This document shows, piece by piece, positions 24,289-36,822 of a DNA stretch of 64,000 nucleotides. This stretch comes from Collybiopsis luxurians FD-317 M1 (Eukaryota; Basidiomycota; Agaricomycetes; Agaricales; Omphalotaceae), in NCBI GenBank assembly GCA_000827265.1, contig KN834809.1, forward strand, positions 272,947 through 336,946, read 5' to 3'. The notes under the pieces were generated by a model that saw only the letters and a list, made by a program, of their open reading frames with translations, did not search any database and was not told where the DNA came from. How positions within the stretch are numbered: the stretch's first letter is position 1; the number at the start of each line of letters is the position of its first letter. The position numbers and the translations under genes were made by a program.

Positions 24289-25062
24289 GGTCAAATCCTG
24301 CTCCTGTATAGAAAGATAGAGCTCAAAATGGTAGACTGGATAGTTGTGAGCAAGAAACGTTTATCGCCACAACGTAATTGGAGCAGTACTCGATATATAT
24401 GTGCTCATGGAAGCTGAGACTGAAAAATAATTTTATTCAAACCCCGTTGAGTGGCGCGGCCCGCCACAAAAGTAGACTTCGTTTTCAACTTTTTAGTAGA
24501 TGACACTTCGAATCTTCAGAATAGGTATATATTCGAATTAGAGCTACATACACAGAAAAAGATACTTGACATTCCGAATGAATGAAAGGATGATGCTGCG
24601 ACTATATGTGCGATGGTCAGATCAATTCCAAGTGAAGAGAATGAGGAGAGAAAGAAAATGTACACGATGAAGGTTCTTTGCTCCGTTCTTTATGCGAAAA
24701 ATAGGGATTAAGTTGGGCGAATAATGATGAGGAACGCGAACAAGATGAAAGCAGTGTAGCCAAAAAAAAAAGTAATTGAAAGGGAGAAGTCGTGAGTGGT
24801 CGTATCGGTTAGTATACAAAATAAGTAGCTGTAAATTAGTGATTTTGGATTAGCGAATGACTGAAAGGTATCAAGACCCTTGATGCGAATGAGGAGAATG
24901 TAGAATCTGAACTGTACAAATGGCAGATGCTAGGATACAAGAAAGGGTATCAAGTGCAAGGGTAGACCAAAGGGAGAACTGAACGAATGTGGAAACGCTC
25001 AAATCCAACAAGAAGACTCGCAAAACACAGAAAGAGATATTAATCCGACAGGGAAAATGCTA
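24289..25062. other. Spacer between TPR copy B and the disordered gene
   Basis: No gene is seen. It holds the promoter of TPR copy B on its left side and the AT-rich 3' trailer of the gene at 25063 on its right. Confidence 0.5.
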
Positions 25063-27026
25063 TTATCCCAGAAATGCCATTTCGGTCATCCTCCTCGTTT
25101 CGTCGTCCTCGATAATATTCGTCTTGGCCCAAATATCTCCGTGACTGTGCATAGTAGGGCTCACGGCCAAGCGCGGTGATCGTGAGCCAGAGCCAGCTGC
25201 AGGAGCGTCCGTTCGGACCCGAGGCGGAGGCCCCTTCCGTCGGCCACTTGTTGAAGAAGACATGCTATGTACTGTTGGAGAAGGCGGAATATTCGTTACG
25301 TCAACCTTTGGGGAATGTCCTCCCCGAGACAACGTCCCAACAACGGAACGTCGCAGATTGGCGAAAGCTCCGAATTTTGGACTCAATGATCCGTCCGCAT
25401 TGGCAGTGGTATTCCGTCTCCCAAAGATAGACTTGCGTTTTGAATCAGTTTCAGCCGCTGTATTCAAAGTGCGACCCCGAGGTATCAAAGGAGAGGCAGG
25501 AGAAGCAGGCGCAGGTGACTCTTTTGATTCATCTTCCGGAATTGTATCTGTCGGAATGACAAGTTCGTATTGTTCTATCGAACGTCCCTCTATAGGACTC
25601 TCGACGATGACGGGGACCTTCGGTTCATTGGTCCATGTCTTCATGAGAGGATTTGGCTTGGTTTTGTGAGTAGAGTGACTGAACGACGACTCCAGAGTCA
25701 GCTGTGACGAGGCAGCTAAAGAGGGAGGTGCTATTGATCCAGCCTCGTCTTCTGAATCAGAGGAGCCTAGGGCAGCTCGGGATCGGCTACGACTCCGAGA
25801 CTTCGGAGGTGCTAGTGCACCATCATCAGAACATTCATACGTAGAAGGAGAATTAGGAGAAGCGATTGGTGAGTTGATTGGTGAGTTGGTTGGTGGCGCC
25901 GAGGACAAGCTTAAGTTCAGACGTGGCGACAGCGAGCTAAAGCTTACGTCGAGCGCTTCCGGGTCAGATATACCGGTACTCATACCAAGACGAGGAGAGG
26001 GTGGCGGACTAGGAGAAGGAGGGAGGGGTATGATCCGAGGTGATAGTTCCGAAGAATACACACTGAAAGTTTCATCGAAAGGAGAAGGGGGCAATGGAAT
26101 AGTTTCTGGATTCGAGGGCGTGGGTGGTAAATCGATTGTTGGAGGTGGTTTGGGGGCCGCAAGGTTGGAGCGAGAGGAATGTTTTCTCAATGTCGGGGAC
26201 GATACTGCCGATTCGCCTGGAGAAGGTAGCGGTGTCACGACCTCTTGAACGGTGTCTAACTCTAATAGTAGAGGTTCCGATATTGCCAATTGGTCTACGG
26301 CTTTCGGTGGAGGATCAGGCGCTTCTGTACTCTCGGATTGCATCTTTGCCCATTGTTGCTTGATCCGGTCCGCCTCACTCATGCCATCCGTAGAAATCGT
26401 CTGTGGAACAGGGAAAACGGGGGAGATACGTTCATCCTGCTCGCGTTCAAGTGCGCTCATATCCTTTTGGGGAAGGAGACCACGTTCGCGTAGGGCCGCC
26501 TCGCGCAACTGTCTGGATGAAGCAGAGGGAAGGGGAACGCGATTAGCGGAATGAGGACTCGAAGATCTTCGCAAGCTCGTTGATAGTCGCTTTGCAAGTG
26601 TAGTGGAACGGTTTAAGCGCCTACAATCTTTGAGAGACAGGAAAGAGAATGATAGACGCATACTCACTCAGTACTGCGTCTGGTTGTATTTTTACGTGCG
26701 ATGGGCTGGGTCGAGTTTTCGTTAATCGCCCTATACAAAGATATTTTTATAAGAGATGAAGAAGCGGAAAGGACAGCGAGTACAAACGTCGGTATTATAT
26801 TTTGATCTTGGACTTTTTCAGATAGAGGTTGCTCGACTGGGGGAGGATTGGGGGTAGTCTCGCGGATATTGGCCTTTGAGCTAGATTTGGACAAGAGACC
26901 AGAAATGAAGGAGATCTTTCCCTTCATCGAAAAGGACCTGATAGACGGGGGATTGGATTTACTTGACTTGATACTCTTTCCTTCGTTGAAGAACGCAGGC
27001 CTTGGGGGGCTTATATCGACCGACAT
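25063..27026 (-). CDS. Large disordered Ser/Pro-rich fungal protein, 619 aa
   Basis: Three exons (27026-26788, 26730-26668, 26620-25063) join in phase. The start MSVDISPPRPAFFNEG is the first ATG in frame; the open frame runs upstream only through a non-ATG codon. Most of the protein is low-complexity, with proline-rich blocks (PLPPSPSPPPSP), RSRSRSRA and many SP/TP sites, which suggests extensive phosphorylation. A short charged segment near residue 170 (EADRIKQQWAKMQSES) may be helical. The C-terminal HGDIWAKTNIIEDDETRRMT followed by EMAFLG looks like a conserved terminal motif of a fungal family, with positively charged blocks (KRKSIFGRRN, NLRRSVVGTLSRG) before it. No enzyme or membrane domain is seen. 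It may be a scaffold or regulator, but this is a guess. Confidence 0.82.
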
Positions 27027-28190
27027 GGCGAGAAGGACCAAGAGTGAGAGTATTTGAATGGCGAGAAGAATCACAAGACCTAGCTAGGAGAAAGAGCGTG
27101 AAACGCTTGAGATGTCAAAAATGTATAATGTATGTTGAGCTGAAGTATCGATCAGCTCGTCAAGACGAACGGCGAGCTCGACGTGGTGGACGACGACGAA
27201 GGGAAGAAAAGAAATAGATAGAAAAGAAGAAGGGTCCAGGTGTTCACTTCTTGACTTCTTATATACATACGCATGAAAATTCATTCGGTCAACAGAGTAA
27301 AAGTGTGAAATTACCGGATCTGATGTTTCCCCACACATGCCCCGATTGATCGCCGCTAAATCTGGCTATTTTTTTTTCGTCAAAAACTTGGGCTAAACTT
27401 TATTGCCTTTTCAATCTCTCTATCCTCGACTGCCTGCATACACCCTAGCCAGCTTTCATTCTATCCAGTGTGCAATCCAATTTACCTTCTTCCTCTTCTA
27501 ATTTTGTAGCCACTCGCCCCGGGAACGGAATTAATTCTGTCAATGCGTCTGCCTCCGCCTCCACGCCTCCACGATCGTCTCCAACCAAAACGCAGTACCC
27601 TGTTTCTCACCAATTACCGAACAGTCTGTCGTTGTACGTACTGACAATTTACCCTTAATTCCAACGCCAAACAAGTGCGCGAGAAATTCCATTCCACCGG
27701 TTCTTGACAGATGGACTGATGGATGCTCTTCTTTTCAAAATTCTTTACCGAAGATTGAACCACAAAAGAAAGCATTCAAAATTGGAGTTGCCGTGTCATG
27801 ATGAGACGACAACGAGCACGAATGCGCGACGCGCTGCTCCACTTTGTCTTTTATTTCATGCCACAAGCGCGACCCAGCTTTCACGCTGTAGCTTGGAAAG
27901 TTCCTGAAAAGGAACGAACAAGTTGTCACATTGCATGATTCGTGTTTTTTTCTCCGTTGGTCCTTGGAGCTTCTCATGAAGGCCTCTCAACTTCCACCGA
28001 AGGAGTTGATTCCAATGATTGCTCGTTCGGTTTAATGATATCGCGGCCGCGGCGCCCTCCGCCTCTGAACGAAATTCTCGTTCCAAAAATTTAGCATAGA
28101 ATCCATCAAAAGTCGAATTCGTCCGCCGCCCTGAGGCCCCCGACATTGCCCGCCCAGGGTCAACATCATACAAAACTTAAAACATTTCAA
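27027..28190. other. Intergenic region upstream of the disordered gene
   Basis: No supported gene. It contains pyrimidine-rich promoter-like sequence at 27.4-27.7 kb. A minus-strand open frame of 96 codons begins at 28146 (MSGASGRRTNSTFDGFYAKF) and ends near 27856; it has no known motif, and I would not call it a gene without expression evidence. Confidence 0.4.
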
Positions 28191-29376
28191 GTCCTATGTA
28201 TGACAGAAAGAGCATACGAACCGTTGAATAGACTTGGATTTCATACAATCTTAAACCGGAGTTAGGAACTGGATAGTTTCTTGCACTTCAGCTATACCTC
28301 GCTCTCATGCTAGTGTTCACAATTTTACAACGGGATAGCTTCTTACTTTTCGTCCCGCCGTAACCAGATGGACACAGCTTGACAACGGCAAATAGAGAGA
28401 TTTTTACTTCAGAGTGCAACGCAACATCTGGCTCAATAGTTAATGCCACTTTGTTTCATTGGGCGATACGTCATATTGATAGTGAGTCTTGACCTTTCGG
28501 TACATCCCACGGCCCTAAGGCTAAAAGTATGGACTTGCAAATTGCCAGAAATTAAAGAAATGTTCAATACCTCATAAGTACTGTACCATGTAGCGTAATC
28601 TGTCCTCGTCGATCCCATTTAGCAGATCGGGTGTGCAGAAGGTTGCATACAGGCAGCAAGATGGATGCAACAGGACCTTGTTATCCCCCCACCCTCCGAG
28701 TCCGAATCCGAAAAAGTCCATCTGGGACCCTAATTGCCGTGAACCGCGCGCGCACCTTGACCAAAGGAGATGGAGATACCGACTAGCAAATAGATGGACG
28801 GATGGATGGATGGAAGGGAGGGAGAAGAAGATCATGGGCGGAAAGTGACAGGGTACTTGGATTGGCCAATTCGCTACTCGGCTATAGACATGATAGAGAT
28901 TGCTAAAACTAAAAGAAGAACCGAGCCACCGAATAGACGCATATACAGAAAATCAGGGAAAATCTCGCTCGGACTGGCGAGGCACAATCACGGAGGCTAT
29001 TCATGAAGGGAGAGGGCTGAAAGCTCTTGCAAGTCGCAGGTTCCAGGGCGGAGCCACGAACTACCGAGCCATATTGGGTAATTGCGCTCGAGCCGCAGGG
29101 ATCCGCCTATTTGATATTTCTGGCGAAGCCGGCGGCGAGGTAAGAAGAGGGAACCGAAATCTCTTGCCTATCATGATCGTTTTTTTGTGAAATAAATCCG
29201 GAGGCGAAAGAGGTATCACGATAACTCGGAGTTACCAAAATCAAACGAGCTTTCCGGATCAAGGACAAATGAGAATGAGGGTATATGCAGTCCTAGCTTC
29301 AAATTTTTGGTACGATAGTGCTCTAGAGCGAGGGTACTAGGACACATCAGGACAGATAGCGTCTTCGACACTGTTT
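28191..29376. other. Intergenic region with a short GATG run
   Basis: No gene is recognised. A simple GATG repeat lies near 28795-28815. A plus-strand open frame at 28900-29190 has no recognisable motif. Confidence 0.4.
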
Positions 29377-29593
29377 CACTCGGTCCAACAAACCCCCGAG
29401 AATGCTGGAACCTGAAGCTGGAAGCTTCAAGTCTGATACATGGTAAGGCCCCTGGCCTGGTGAGGCGCAAGCAATATGATAGTACAGCACGTACTACATA
29501 TTAGTCACTCGGACTAGGAAAACCTCCGAGGATGCTTGAACGTGAAGCTTGAAGTATATTAAGGCCTGATAAGACGAGACGCAAGCAATATGT
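29377..29593. repeat. Imperfect direct repeat of about 90-100 bp, two units
   Basis: Unit 1 is 29377-29480 and unit 2 is 29506-29593. Shared landmarks in order are ACTCGG, CCGAG(A/G)ATGCT, GAAC(C/G)TGAAGC, TGGAAGCTTC or its shorter form, TAAGGCC, and GCAAGCAATATG. Unit 2 is shorter through a small deletion. The units lie in non-coding sequence and have diverged, so the duplication is not recent. Confidence 0.6.
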
Positions 29594-30659
29594 GCAAAGC
29601 AAGTTTAGTACCCACATATTGAAGTTGACCCAATACGTCTGCCAGCTTTGGTGTTATAGAATCGGACATAGGATTGGACTTCATAACGGACGTTGAGGGA
29701 CTCGAATATATATAACTGAATTGAAGCTGGATTTGTACCTCACCGGAAGTGCTAAATGCAAGGCAGACAATGGACATGGCGTACAGCGACTTCCTCGGGT
29801 TTCCTGTGCGTGTCTCGAGTACGTTTATCAAGGTACAAAAGGTACGTCTTAACTACATTCCCTATTGACCAAGCTCAAAGTCAAGGAAAGAGCCCTGGGC
29901 GTCTTGTTCAACGTCTGATATTTCTGAAATGACTCATTGACCTGAGGCTACATCGAATTTCAGGCGCAGAGAACCGCGTGCTGGTACATATTGATGTATC
30001 TTCCCAGTCCCTCATAGTGACAGGCGTGTGTTCAATGCGACAAATAAGTGGGATCAGAGAAGCTTTACACATGTTTCCCTCATTCTTCCCTTTACTGCGG
30101 ACTCTGTTTCTGATATTACCGTACGATGAATACGACTTTAGGAACGCTGGGTATAAGAAACGGATGCGTACTTACATATGTAGGGTTCGTTTGTGGAGTC
30201 ACTGTATCATTAATGCGGAAACAATGCGTATTACTGCGACCAGAATATTAAGGAAACAAGACAACAGAGCGCATATATACTCTAGTCGTATAAGTCCGAA
30301 GCCCAACGAATTATTACTTGTTATGACTGCAGTTTGGGACAAAAAGAACGGACGCCCGAAATTGGCTCTATCAAGCAGTGATTGACTGATCAAATTGGCG
30401 TTGATGAGATTCTGCTTTCTGGGGTGCCAACATCGATTACGAGAAGACAAGATCAAACTCGACAAAGTCGCATCCACTCTTAATTCTTCCAAAGTCGAGT
30501 AGCAACGGTATTTTCCGAGAACTCTCGTGCTCGTAGCAAGCATGCTTCTTGATTCGCAACATTATACCGGAGATCGAAGCTGCGAAGGCGTCCCCGTTAT
30601 CGATGGTAGCACAGAAGAAAAGAACCTGGCATCCCCTCGATACCTTGACTTTGCAGAAG
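29594..30659. other. Intergenic region without a supported gene
   Basis: Several short open frames occur on both strands, but none has a recognisable motif, a credible start and splice partners. The minus-strand frame at 30437-30736 may be a continuation of the decayed fragment at 30660-31007. Confidence 0.4.
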
Positions 30660-31007
30660 TTATTGGGAAACCCGAGTTCTCCAAAACACGCCCTGATTGG
30701 AAGAATCGATAAGGTTCGAGAACGGCAAACGTACAAAGTTGCGAAGGAATGGCGGAGTAATGTTCGGAGTTGAAATGATCAAGTCGGCGGTGATTCCAGC
30801 GGGGAACAAATTGACGGGCAAGGGGACTCTGTCGTAGAAGTGCATATTCAGGAGTTCAGTTATTCGCTCAATAGAATATCTAGCTCCTAGGTAGCGTACA
30901 GTAGAGTAAGAGTTTACATTGAGCTGCACGCCAACAGAGTTTGGCACGTCTTCGTCTAAATCGGGACGATATCCACCAGTCAAACTGAATCTGTGCACTT
31001 CAGGCAA
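30660..31007 (-). pseudogene. Possible decayed F-box/LRR-like fragment
   Basis: An open minus-strand frame of about 115 codons with coding character but no ATG start: it reads LPEVHRFSLTGGYRP, later YSTVRYLGARYSIERITELL and ITADLIISTPNITPPFLRNF. The style recalls the leucine-rich C-terminal part of fungal F-box proteins, though no F-box is found upstream. Downstream on the same strand another frame (around 30440-30650) shows similar character, so this may be one decayed gene with a frameshift. The identity is uncertain. Confidence 0.35.
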
Positions 31008-31569
31008 TGACCACAGTGACAGCTAGCCAGCTAGCTGCTAGGTTATTGGAGGACTTTACGTAGTAAATGATTACGACTGATACTTGTAGCCCCCATTCGG
31101 AGATTGAATGACTGCGTGTTCTCAGTGGCCTGGATCCCTTTGACAAGCTTCCTTTTCATCAAAGACAGTGGAGATGGGACGTTCCTAGTTCCTAAATTTC
31201 TGAAGAGTCCTTCGGACGCTACATAGGTTTAGCAGGTCGTTTTGTTGTCAGTTCGAGGACAGGCTGTTGTGGCGGTGGCCACAAAGCTAGAACGATAAGA
31301 TTGAGAGTTCCTGGATTTAAAGTTGCAGATTTGCCCGATTCCAGCGGGAATGGATGGCCATGGAGGACCGAGGGAAGAAGGAGATGAAGGAGATGAAGGA
31401 TGTGGTCTCATTTGGCGCTCGCGTTAGACGCTGCAGGCGCTTCTGGCTTTCTCCCGTACAATCAACTTGTTGTCTTTCGAATCTTTCTGTTCGCTCTGCT
31501 GCTACTCTGTACCCAAAATAAACCGAACGAAAGGGTATCAGGATAGGACGCCACTAGGATTCTAGAATC
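31008..31569. other. Intergenic region before the FRA10AC1 homolog
   Basis: No gene is seen. The right part (31430-31569) is pyrimidine-rich and probably holds the promoter and leader of the gene starting at 31570. Confidence 0.5.
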
Positions 31570-32447
31570 ATGGCACTTTATTCGTACGGGAGCTCGTCGA
31601 AGGCTCAACAACTGCCTCATGGGAAGACTGAATTCGAGATTTTGAAAGAATCACACAAGTACGTACTAGATGCTTTCTGTAGTATTGATACTTCTATCTT
31701 GCTTCAGATTCCTGCGAGACGAGAACAGAGGCGAAGAAGAGAACGACCTGTCTTGGGAAGAGAGATTGGCATCTAAATATTATTCAAGTTTGTATCGTGA
31801 ATTCGCTGTTTGCGATTTGAAGCATTACAAGTCTGGGAATGTACGTGTCTGCCATGTTTTGTATGATCTTATCGCTCATATCCTCGCTTATCCGACACTT
31901 ATAAAACGCAAAGTTTGCGCTGCGGTGGCGAACGGAGGACGAAGTACTGTCAGGGACGGGGGAAACTACGTGTGGCAACACACGCTGTAAACATTCTAAT
32001 CGTTCATCTACTAGGTCTGAAGGAAAGAAAGCTGCCCTTACGACGCTGGAACTACCATTTGCGTATGTGGAGCATGGAGAAAGCAAAGCAGCTCTGGTTA
32101 AAGTTGTTTTGTGCGAGAAATGCTTGGGAAAATTAATGTGGAAGCGGAGACAGGGCAAAGAGAGCAAACAGTTGAAGCCAGAGGCGGATGGCGAGGATCC
32201 TGTCATAAAGCAGGAAGAGTTGGATATTGATGAACTAGGAGCTGGCACGGAAGTTCGTGAAAATGAGGAAAGAAGGACTTCCCACAAGGATGACTCCAGA
32301 ATTGGGAGAGGAGCGCGGTTGGATCGTTGGGATAGAGAACGAGACATTGATTGGGACGAGTCCTATTCCAAACGAAGATCTCGCTCACGCTCTCCGCTAT
32401 CACACAATCACAGAGATCGACATCGATATAGGCGGAGGTCTCGATGA
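31570..32447 (+). CDS. FRA10AC1 homolog with RS-like tail, 251 aa
   Basis: Three exons (31570-31658, 31708-31840, 31914-32447) join in phase. The order of motifs matches the FRA10AC1 family: HKFLRDEN, DLSWEERLASKYYSSLYREF, FALRWRTEDEVLSGTGETTC with CGNTRC, then LELPFAYVEHGESKAALVKV and VVLCEKCLGKL. The CxxxxC plus CxxC cysteines form a likely zinc site. In animals this protein is nuclear and associated with the spliceosome. The C-terminus is acidic (IKQEELDIDEL) and then RS-like (KRRSRSRSPLSHNHRDRH), which fits a splicing-related nuclear role. The start ATG follows a short leader, and the N-terminus MALYSYGSSSKAQQLPHGKT leads directly into the domain. The stop is 150 bp before the putative start of the helicase gene. 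Confidence 0.9.
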
Positions 32448-32596
32448 TACCTCGTCGAGTAATTTTTTTTTTGTAACTGATTGTAATACTGTGAATACTA
32501 CCAGGCGCTTACAATCAGAGTCCAGCGCTTATTACTTTTTTCCTTTCAAACCACCATCAGCTCTGGCGAACCACAGGAGTCTATTACGTCTCAAGG

Positions 32597-35500
32597 ATGC
32601 CTCAACTCTTTTCCGGCCGTCGCTGAGCTCTACAGCCCGCAACCCTCTTCTTTTGCGATACCCAGTCCTTCCTTTTTATAATAAACATATTCATACTCGA
32701 TTGACAAAGGAAGAACCTTTTCCTGTAGCTCTTAACACACCCCACTCATCTTCAACACTTGATTCTTCCGAGAGATATAACTGGCGGCTACAAGCCACCT
32801 CACGCTCTCGACGCGTCAAACCAGCTGTCAAAGTCGGAGAGCCATCTTCATTTATCAAGCGCGTCAGGGTTCTACCAACTACACTTTCGGGAGATGAGCC
32901 TTATCAAGCATCTTTGGAGAGATATAAATCCCAGTATGCTCACCGGAAATGCCAGTGTCAACCTACTGATATTTCTGTTCCAGTTTTCTTCCGCTATTGG
33001 AATACGAGCAAAAGGAGGAAGAAAGTGTCATTCGCGAACGCCTTAGCACTTGGTCCTTAAGTAAATTGAAGGATGAGGGATTTACGCTCACTGGTCTGAG
33101 CGCGTACTGGCTTGAAGGGACGCGTTTTGGAAAACCTATGGCCTCGTTTTCGCTGGGCCCTGGCCTGCATTTGCCAGAGCACAAATTCGCGTGTGTATTC
33201 TTTCGTTTTGCCACTGACCTTTGATTGACAAGATGACCCTAGAAACGGCACTCGTGTACTACTTTCTCGCATTGACCCGTTGCTAGAACCACCAGCTCGG
33301 GGTTCAGTCCTGGCTAGTACTCCCACTCATCTCACTATCTCGTTCCCCGACCGCAATTTTTCCCTTGATTTACCGGAAGACGATTCGTCTGGATGGAGAT
33401 TAGATCTTACTGAGTCTGACTACATCTTTCAACTCATGCGCACAGCCATAAATTCTTTCGCCTTTGACGTGCGCGAGCAGGAGGCAGCTGACGTGTTTTT
33501 ACCTCCTCCAGGTCCAGAAGACCGGGATCAACGAGAGCGAGAGTATATTTTCAATGGGACTCGCCTACGCGACGTTCTTCTTCGTTCTTTCGAGCCTTCT
33601 GAACATCCTCATGCTCACCGAGCCCTACAAGACCCTGATGATACGAGTTATGTTGCAAGGGATGTTCTCGAACATGAGTATCATCCTGACATTCTTTCAT
33701 TACCCACCGGAGGCTTTCAGCTCGAAAGTGGCGACAATCACGGTGTTTTTTACGACAACATGCTTATTCGTTCTTGGGCTAGCAGGTATTCGCGTCCAAA
33801 TCCGATTGCAATCGAAGGGGATCCTCAGTTCGAGGAGCTAGATCGAATGAACGATACGCAGAAAAGAGCAATGGCTATAATGTTGGGTGAACGTATCAGC
33901 CTTGTCCAGGGTGTGAGCGAATATTCTCGTTGCCACGAGTTTGACTGAATCTTTGTCCTCTAGCCTCCAGGAACAGGAAAAACTCAAACGATCATTGCCA
34001 CCGTCAAGCTGCTCAAAATGTTCTTTCAGGTCCCTCAACCCCTTCTCGTCTGCACTTATACCAATGTCGCTGTTGACAACCTCGTCGAAGGTCTCGCAAA
34101 AGCAGGTCTCAAGCCTCTCCGCGCCGCCTCTGCTGGAAAGACCAAAGCCTCACTGGAGAAATGGACTCTCGAATACCAGTTCGCTAAGCATCCACGTTAT
34201 CCAGACTGGAAGAGACTAGAGGAACGTGCTGAGAAAGCAGCGGAGAACATTAAAGAGCTGCAAAAGAAGATACGAACGTTAGAAGGAAAACAGTCCAAGG
34301 AGGGTTTATCTGAAAAAGAACAGGTTAGAAAGTCCAAGATGATGGAAGATTTAGTTCAGAAGACCAGATATCTTTGGGCATTAAAGAAGCGAGCTTATGG
34401 GTTAGAGCAAGGGATCATCAAAGAAAGAGTCGAAAACGCAGATGTGGTAAGTTCGTCCGCTCTTAATTTGCTCACTGCTGAGGAATTATTTTCCTTTCGA
34501 AAGATCTGCACAACCTGTATCACGTCAGCCTCGGCGGCTCTGAATACGATTGACTTTCCTGTTGTTTTCCTTGATGAGGCATCGATGTCGACAGAGCCTG
34601 CATCACTCATACCTCTTATGAAAGGAGTAAGTTTTCTCGCCCACTTTGTTGACGCGACCACTAATACTGACGGTCTCGACATATAGTCTCGACATGTGGC
34701 GCTTATTGGTGATCATAAACAGCTCCCTCCGGTCATCATTAGTCCGGAAGCACAATCAAATGGGTTGGCCATAAGTCTGTTCGAACGGCTTACCGAGGAG
34801 GGAGGTTAGTTTCTAATCCGACTTTCATTTGCGTTATCCGTGTTTATGACATCTCTCGTAGTCATACCATCCATAATGCTCAATATTCAATACCGTATGC
34901 ATCCTGCTATCTCTCATTTCCCCTCTCTCGAGTTCTACAATAATGCCTTGCTGGATGGGACGGCCGATATTTCCGGGCATGTGTTACCGAGGCTGATGCC
35001 TCCCAGCGTATCTCCCGCCTTACTCCCTCTCAGTTTACGAACAAGTGGCCTAGATTTGAAACAGACTGTCGAGGACGGAGAAGTACGAACTTCTTCCCGA
35101 CCTCCGGTGATATTCTTGGATCATTCTGGAAACGAGAGTATCAAATCAAAAAGCAGGGTCAACCTGAATGAAGCGCATATTGTGGCTAGTGTGGTCGAAG
35201 ATTTGTTATTGAATAACGACGTTCGTCTTTGTTTTTACCTTGATATGTATCCTCACCTGACGTTACTGCAGAATTTATCGGGTCAAGATATCGGCATTAT
35301 CGCCCCTTATGTCGCTCAAATCTCCCTCCTCACAAAACTCTTCAATACAGATGCTGACTATCGTAAACGATTCAATGCGGTCCTCGGCGAACATCGCGCG
35401 ATGCAGATTCCCAATATCGAGATCAAGACCGTCGACGGATTCGAAGGTCGTGAAAAGGAGGTCATCATCTTTTCTACCGTCCGCAACAATTCCGGAGGAT

Positions 35501-35805
35501 ACATCGGTTTCCTCGCTGATCGACGACGGTTGAACGTTGGTCTCACGCGGGCTAAAAGAGGACTTTTTGTCGTTGGGAGTATGGATACTCTCCAGCGAGG
35601 CAAGATTGGACAGTCGAGCGATGGAGTTGGTAAGATTGGGAAGGGCGCTGAGAGTTGGAGGCGGTATATGCGATATGTGGGAGAACAGGGGGTTATCGTC
35701 AACTTGCAGCCCGGAGATGCGCTTGCTAGCGTTCTGTATGGTAACTTTAAAGCTGCAACCGAAGCAGCTGCACCAGCGGCAGCCACTCTCTCGCGTCGTT
35801 CGTAA
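32597..35805 (+). CDS. SF1 helicase of the UPF1/IGHMBP2 type
   Basis: Superfamily 1 helicase core with all main motifs: Walker A PPGTGKTQTI, VCTYTNVAVDNL (Ia), FPVVFLDEASM (II, DEAS instead of the usual DEAA/DESTQ), ALIGDHKQLPPVI (III), LNIQYRMHP (IV), TVDGFEGREKEVII (V) and NVGLTRAKRGLFVVG (VI). A charged helical insert lies between Ia and II. The N-terminal part (SLERYKS, LLEYEQKEEESVI, LKDEGFTLTGL) matches the beta-barrel and stalk region of the IGHMBP2 group. Exons 32984-33192, 33233-33912, 33964-34446, 34504-34626 and others join in phase. The 5' end is uncertain: the ATG at 32597 with a 47-nt intron (32619-32665) gives MPQLFSG and fits in phase, but its donor is weak. Expected activity is ATP-dependent unwinding of DNA or RNA; the substrate is not predictable. 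Confidence 0.87.
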
Positions 35806-36702
35806 CTTCTTTGGTTTCGCTGATGGGCCTGTTTCTACAATATCGGTAAGCGCTTGCGCCAGCGGCTATGACGGCCGGATTGGTTCTGTGCCGAGATACC
35901 GCTTTCGGCTTTACTCCTCGAGCCGCTGGCCGACGACCATGACTGAAGGTCATCCGTCGCTCAAAAATATTCCCTCCTGGCGTCTTGCGGGGATGGTGGA
36001 TCCTCCTTAGACACTCGAAGGGCTACTTGTTAAATGCCAGTTTTATGATCTCGACGTCGGTGATCATCCATAATACTTGATGAATCAAGCTCTGTCTATG
36101 AGCAAAGCGGGTATGTTTTCATGATTGTACGGTTCGTTTAATCGCTACTATATACTTCTACTATCCGTAATAATGTTGCAATGATGTATCCTTGTCTTGT
36201 AATTGTAGGTAATAAATCAATAACTGCTCACCGGGACTCATCTCAGTACGCTTTGAACTTATGGCAGATGCTAATAAATTGTGGGTGGTCTAATCAAAGC
36301 TGCTCAAGGGGTGAGATGAGGCCGAGCAATCTTCTCGGTAGATGGCAGCAAAGAAATACATTCTATGTTAGCAGATAAGGTTCTACAAATTTGTACAACC
36401 AAATATTTCATCCAATCTCCTCATATTGCAAGTTGCGACGGGCTGGGAGCTCGGGGTGTCTGCCTGATGAAATACCTGATTGGCTTCTCAGATGGGTCCT
36501 TAAGGACAATTGATTGACGAGTTACCTTTACAAGGGGCAGTACATGAATTGCAGATTGATTCCAAATTGTGAAATCGGTGAAAGTACATTCACAGAGAAA
36601 ACGATCGACTCGAGTCCCTCGCTCGTTAAATGAATAAATTTGCAGATAGCCAGTATCCCTATCCGTATAGGGCCTGAGGCCTGAGGCTGTAGGCTTATGT
36701 CC
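35806..36702. other. Intergenic region downstream of the helicase
   Basis: No gene is seen. It begins with the helicase trailer and becomes AT-rich. Confidence 0.5.
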
Positions 36703-36822
36703 CGAGGATCGATGTCACACCGTCTCGACATATCGATGCCCTCGATGTTACATCGCCTCGACAATCTCGATGTCGTTGATGCCGTGCCGTCTCGACATTC
36801 CGATGTTCTCGACATTGCCACT
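36703..36822. repeat. Short minisatellite with TCGATGT/CTCGACA units
   Basis: Three to four imperfect units of about 34-36 bp. Each has TCGATG(T/C) followed some 12 bases later by CGxCTCGACA. The units differ by several bases. The array lies in non-coding DNA. Confidence 0.6.

Noticed and set aside
25874..26248. Glycine-rich open frame on the plus strand
   Set aside because: It is the antisense of the proline/serine-rich coding exon of the minus-strand gene and has no start context or homology of its own.
28795..28815. GATG run as possible functional repeat
   Set aside because: Only a few units of simple sequence, common in fungal intergenic DNA.
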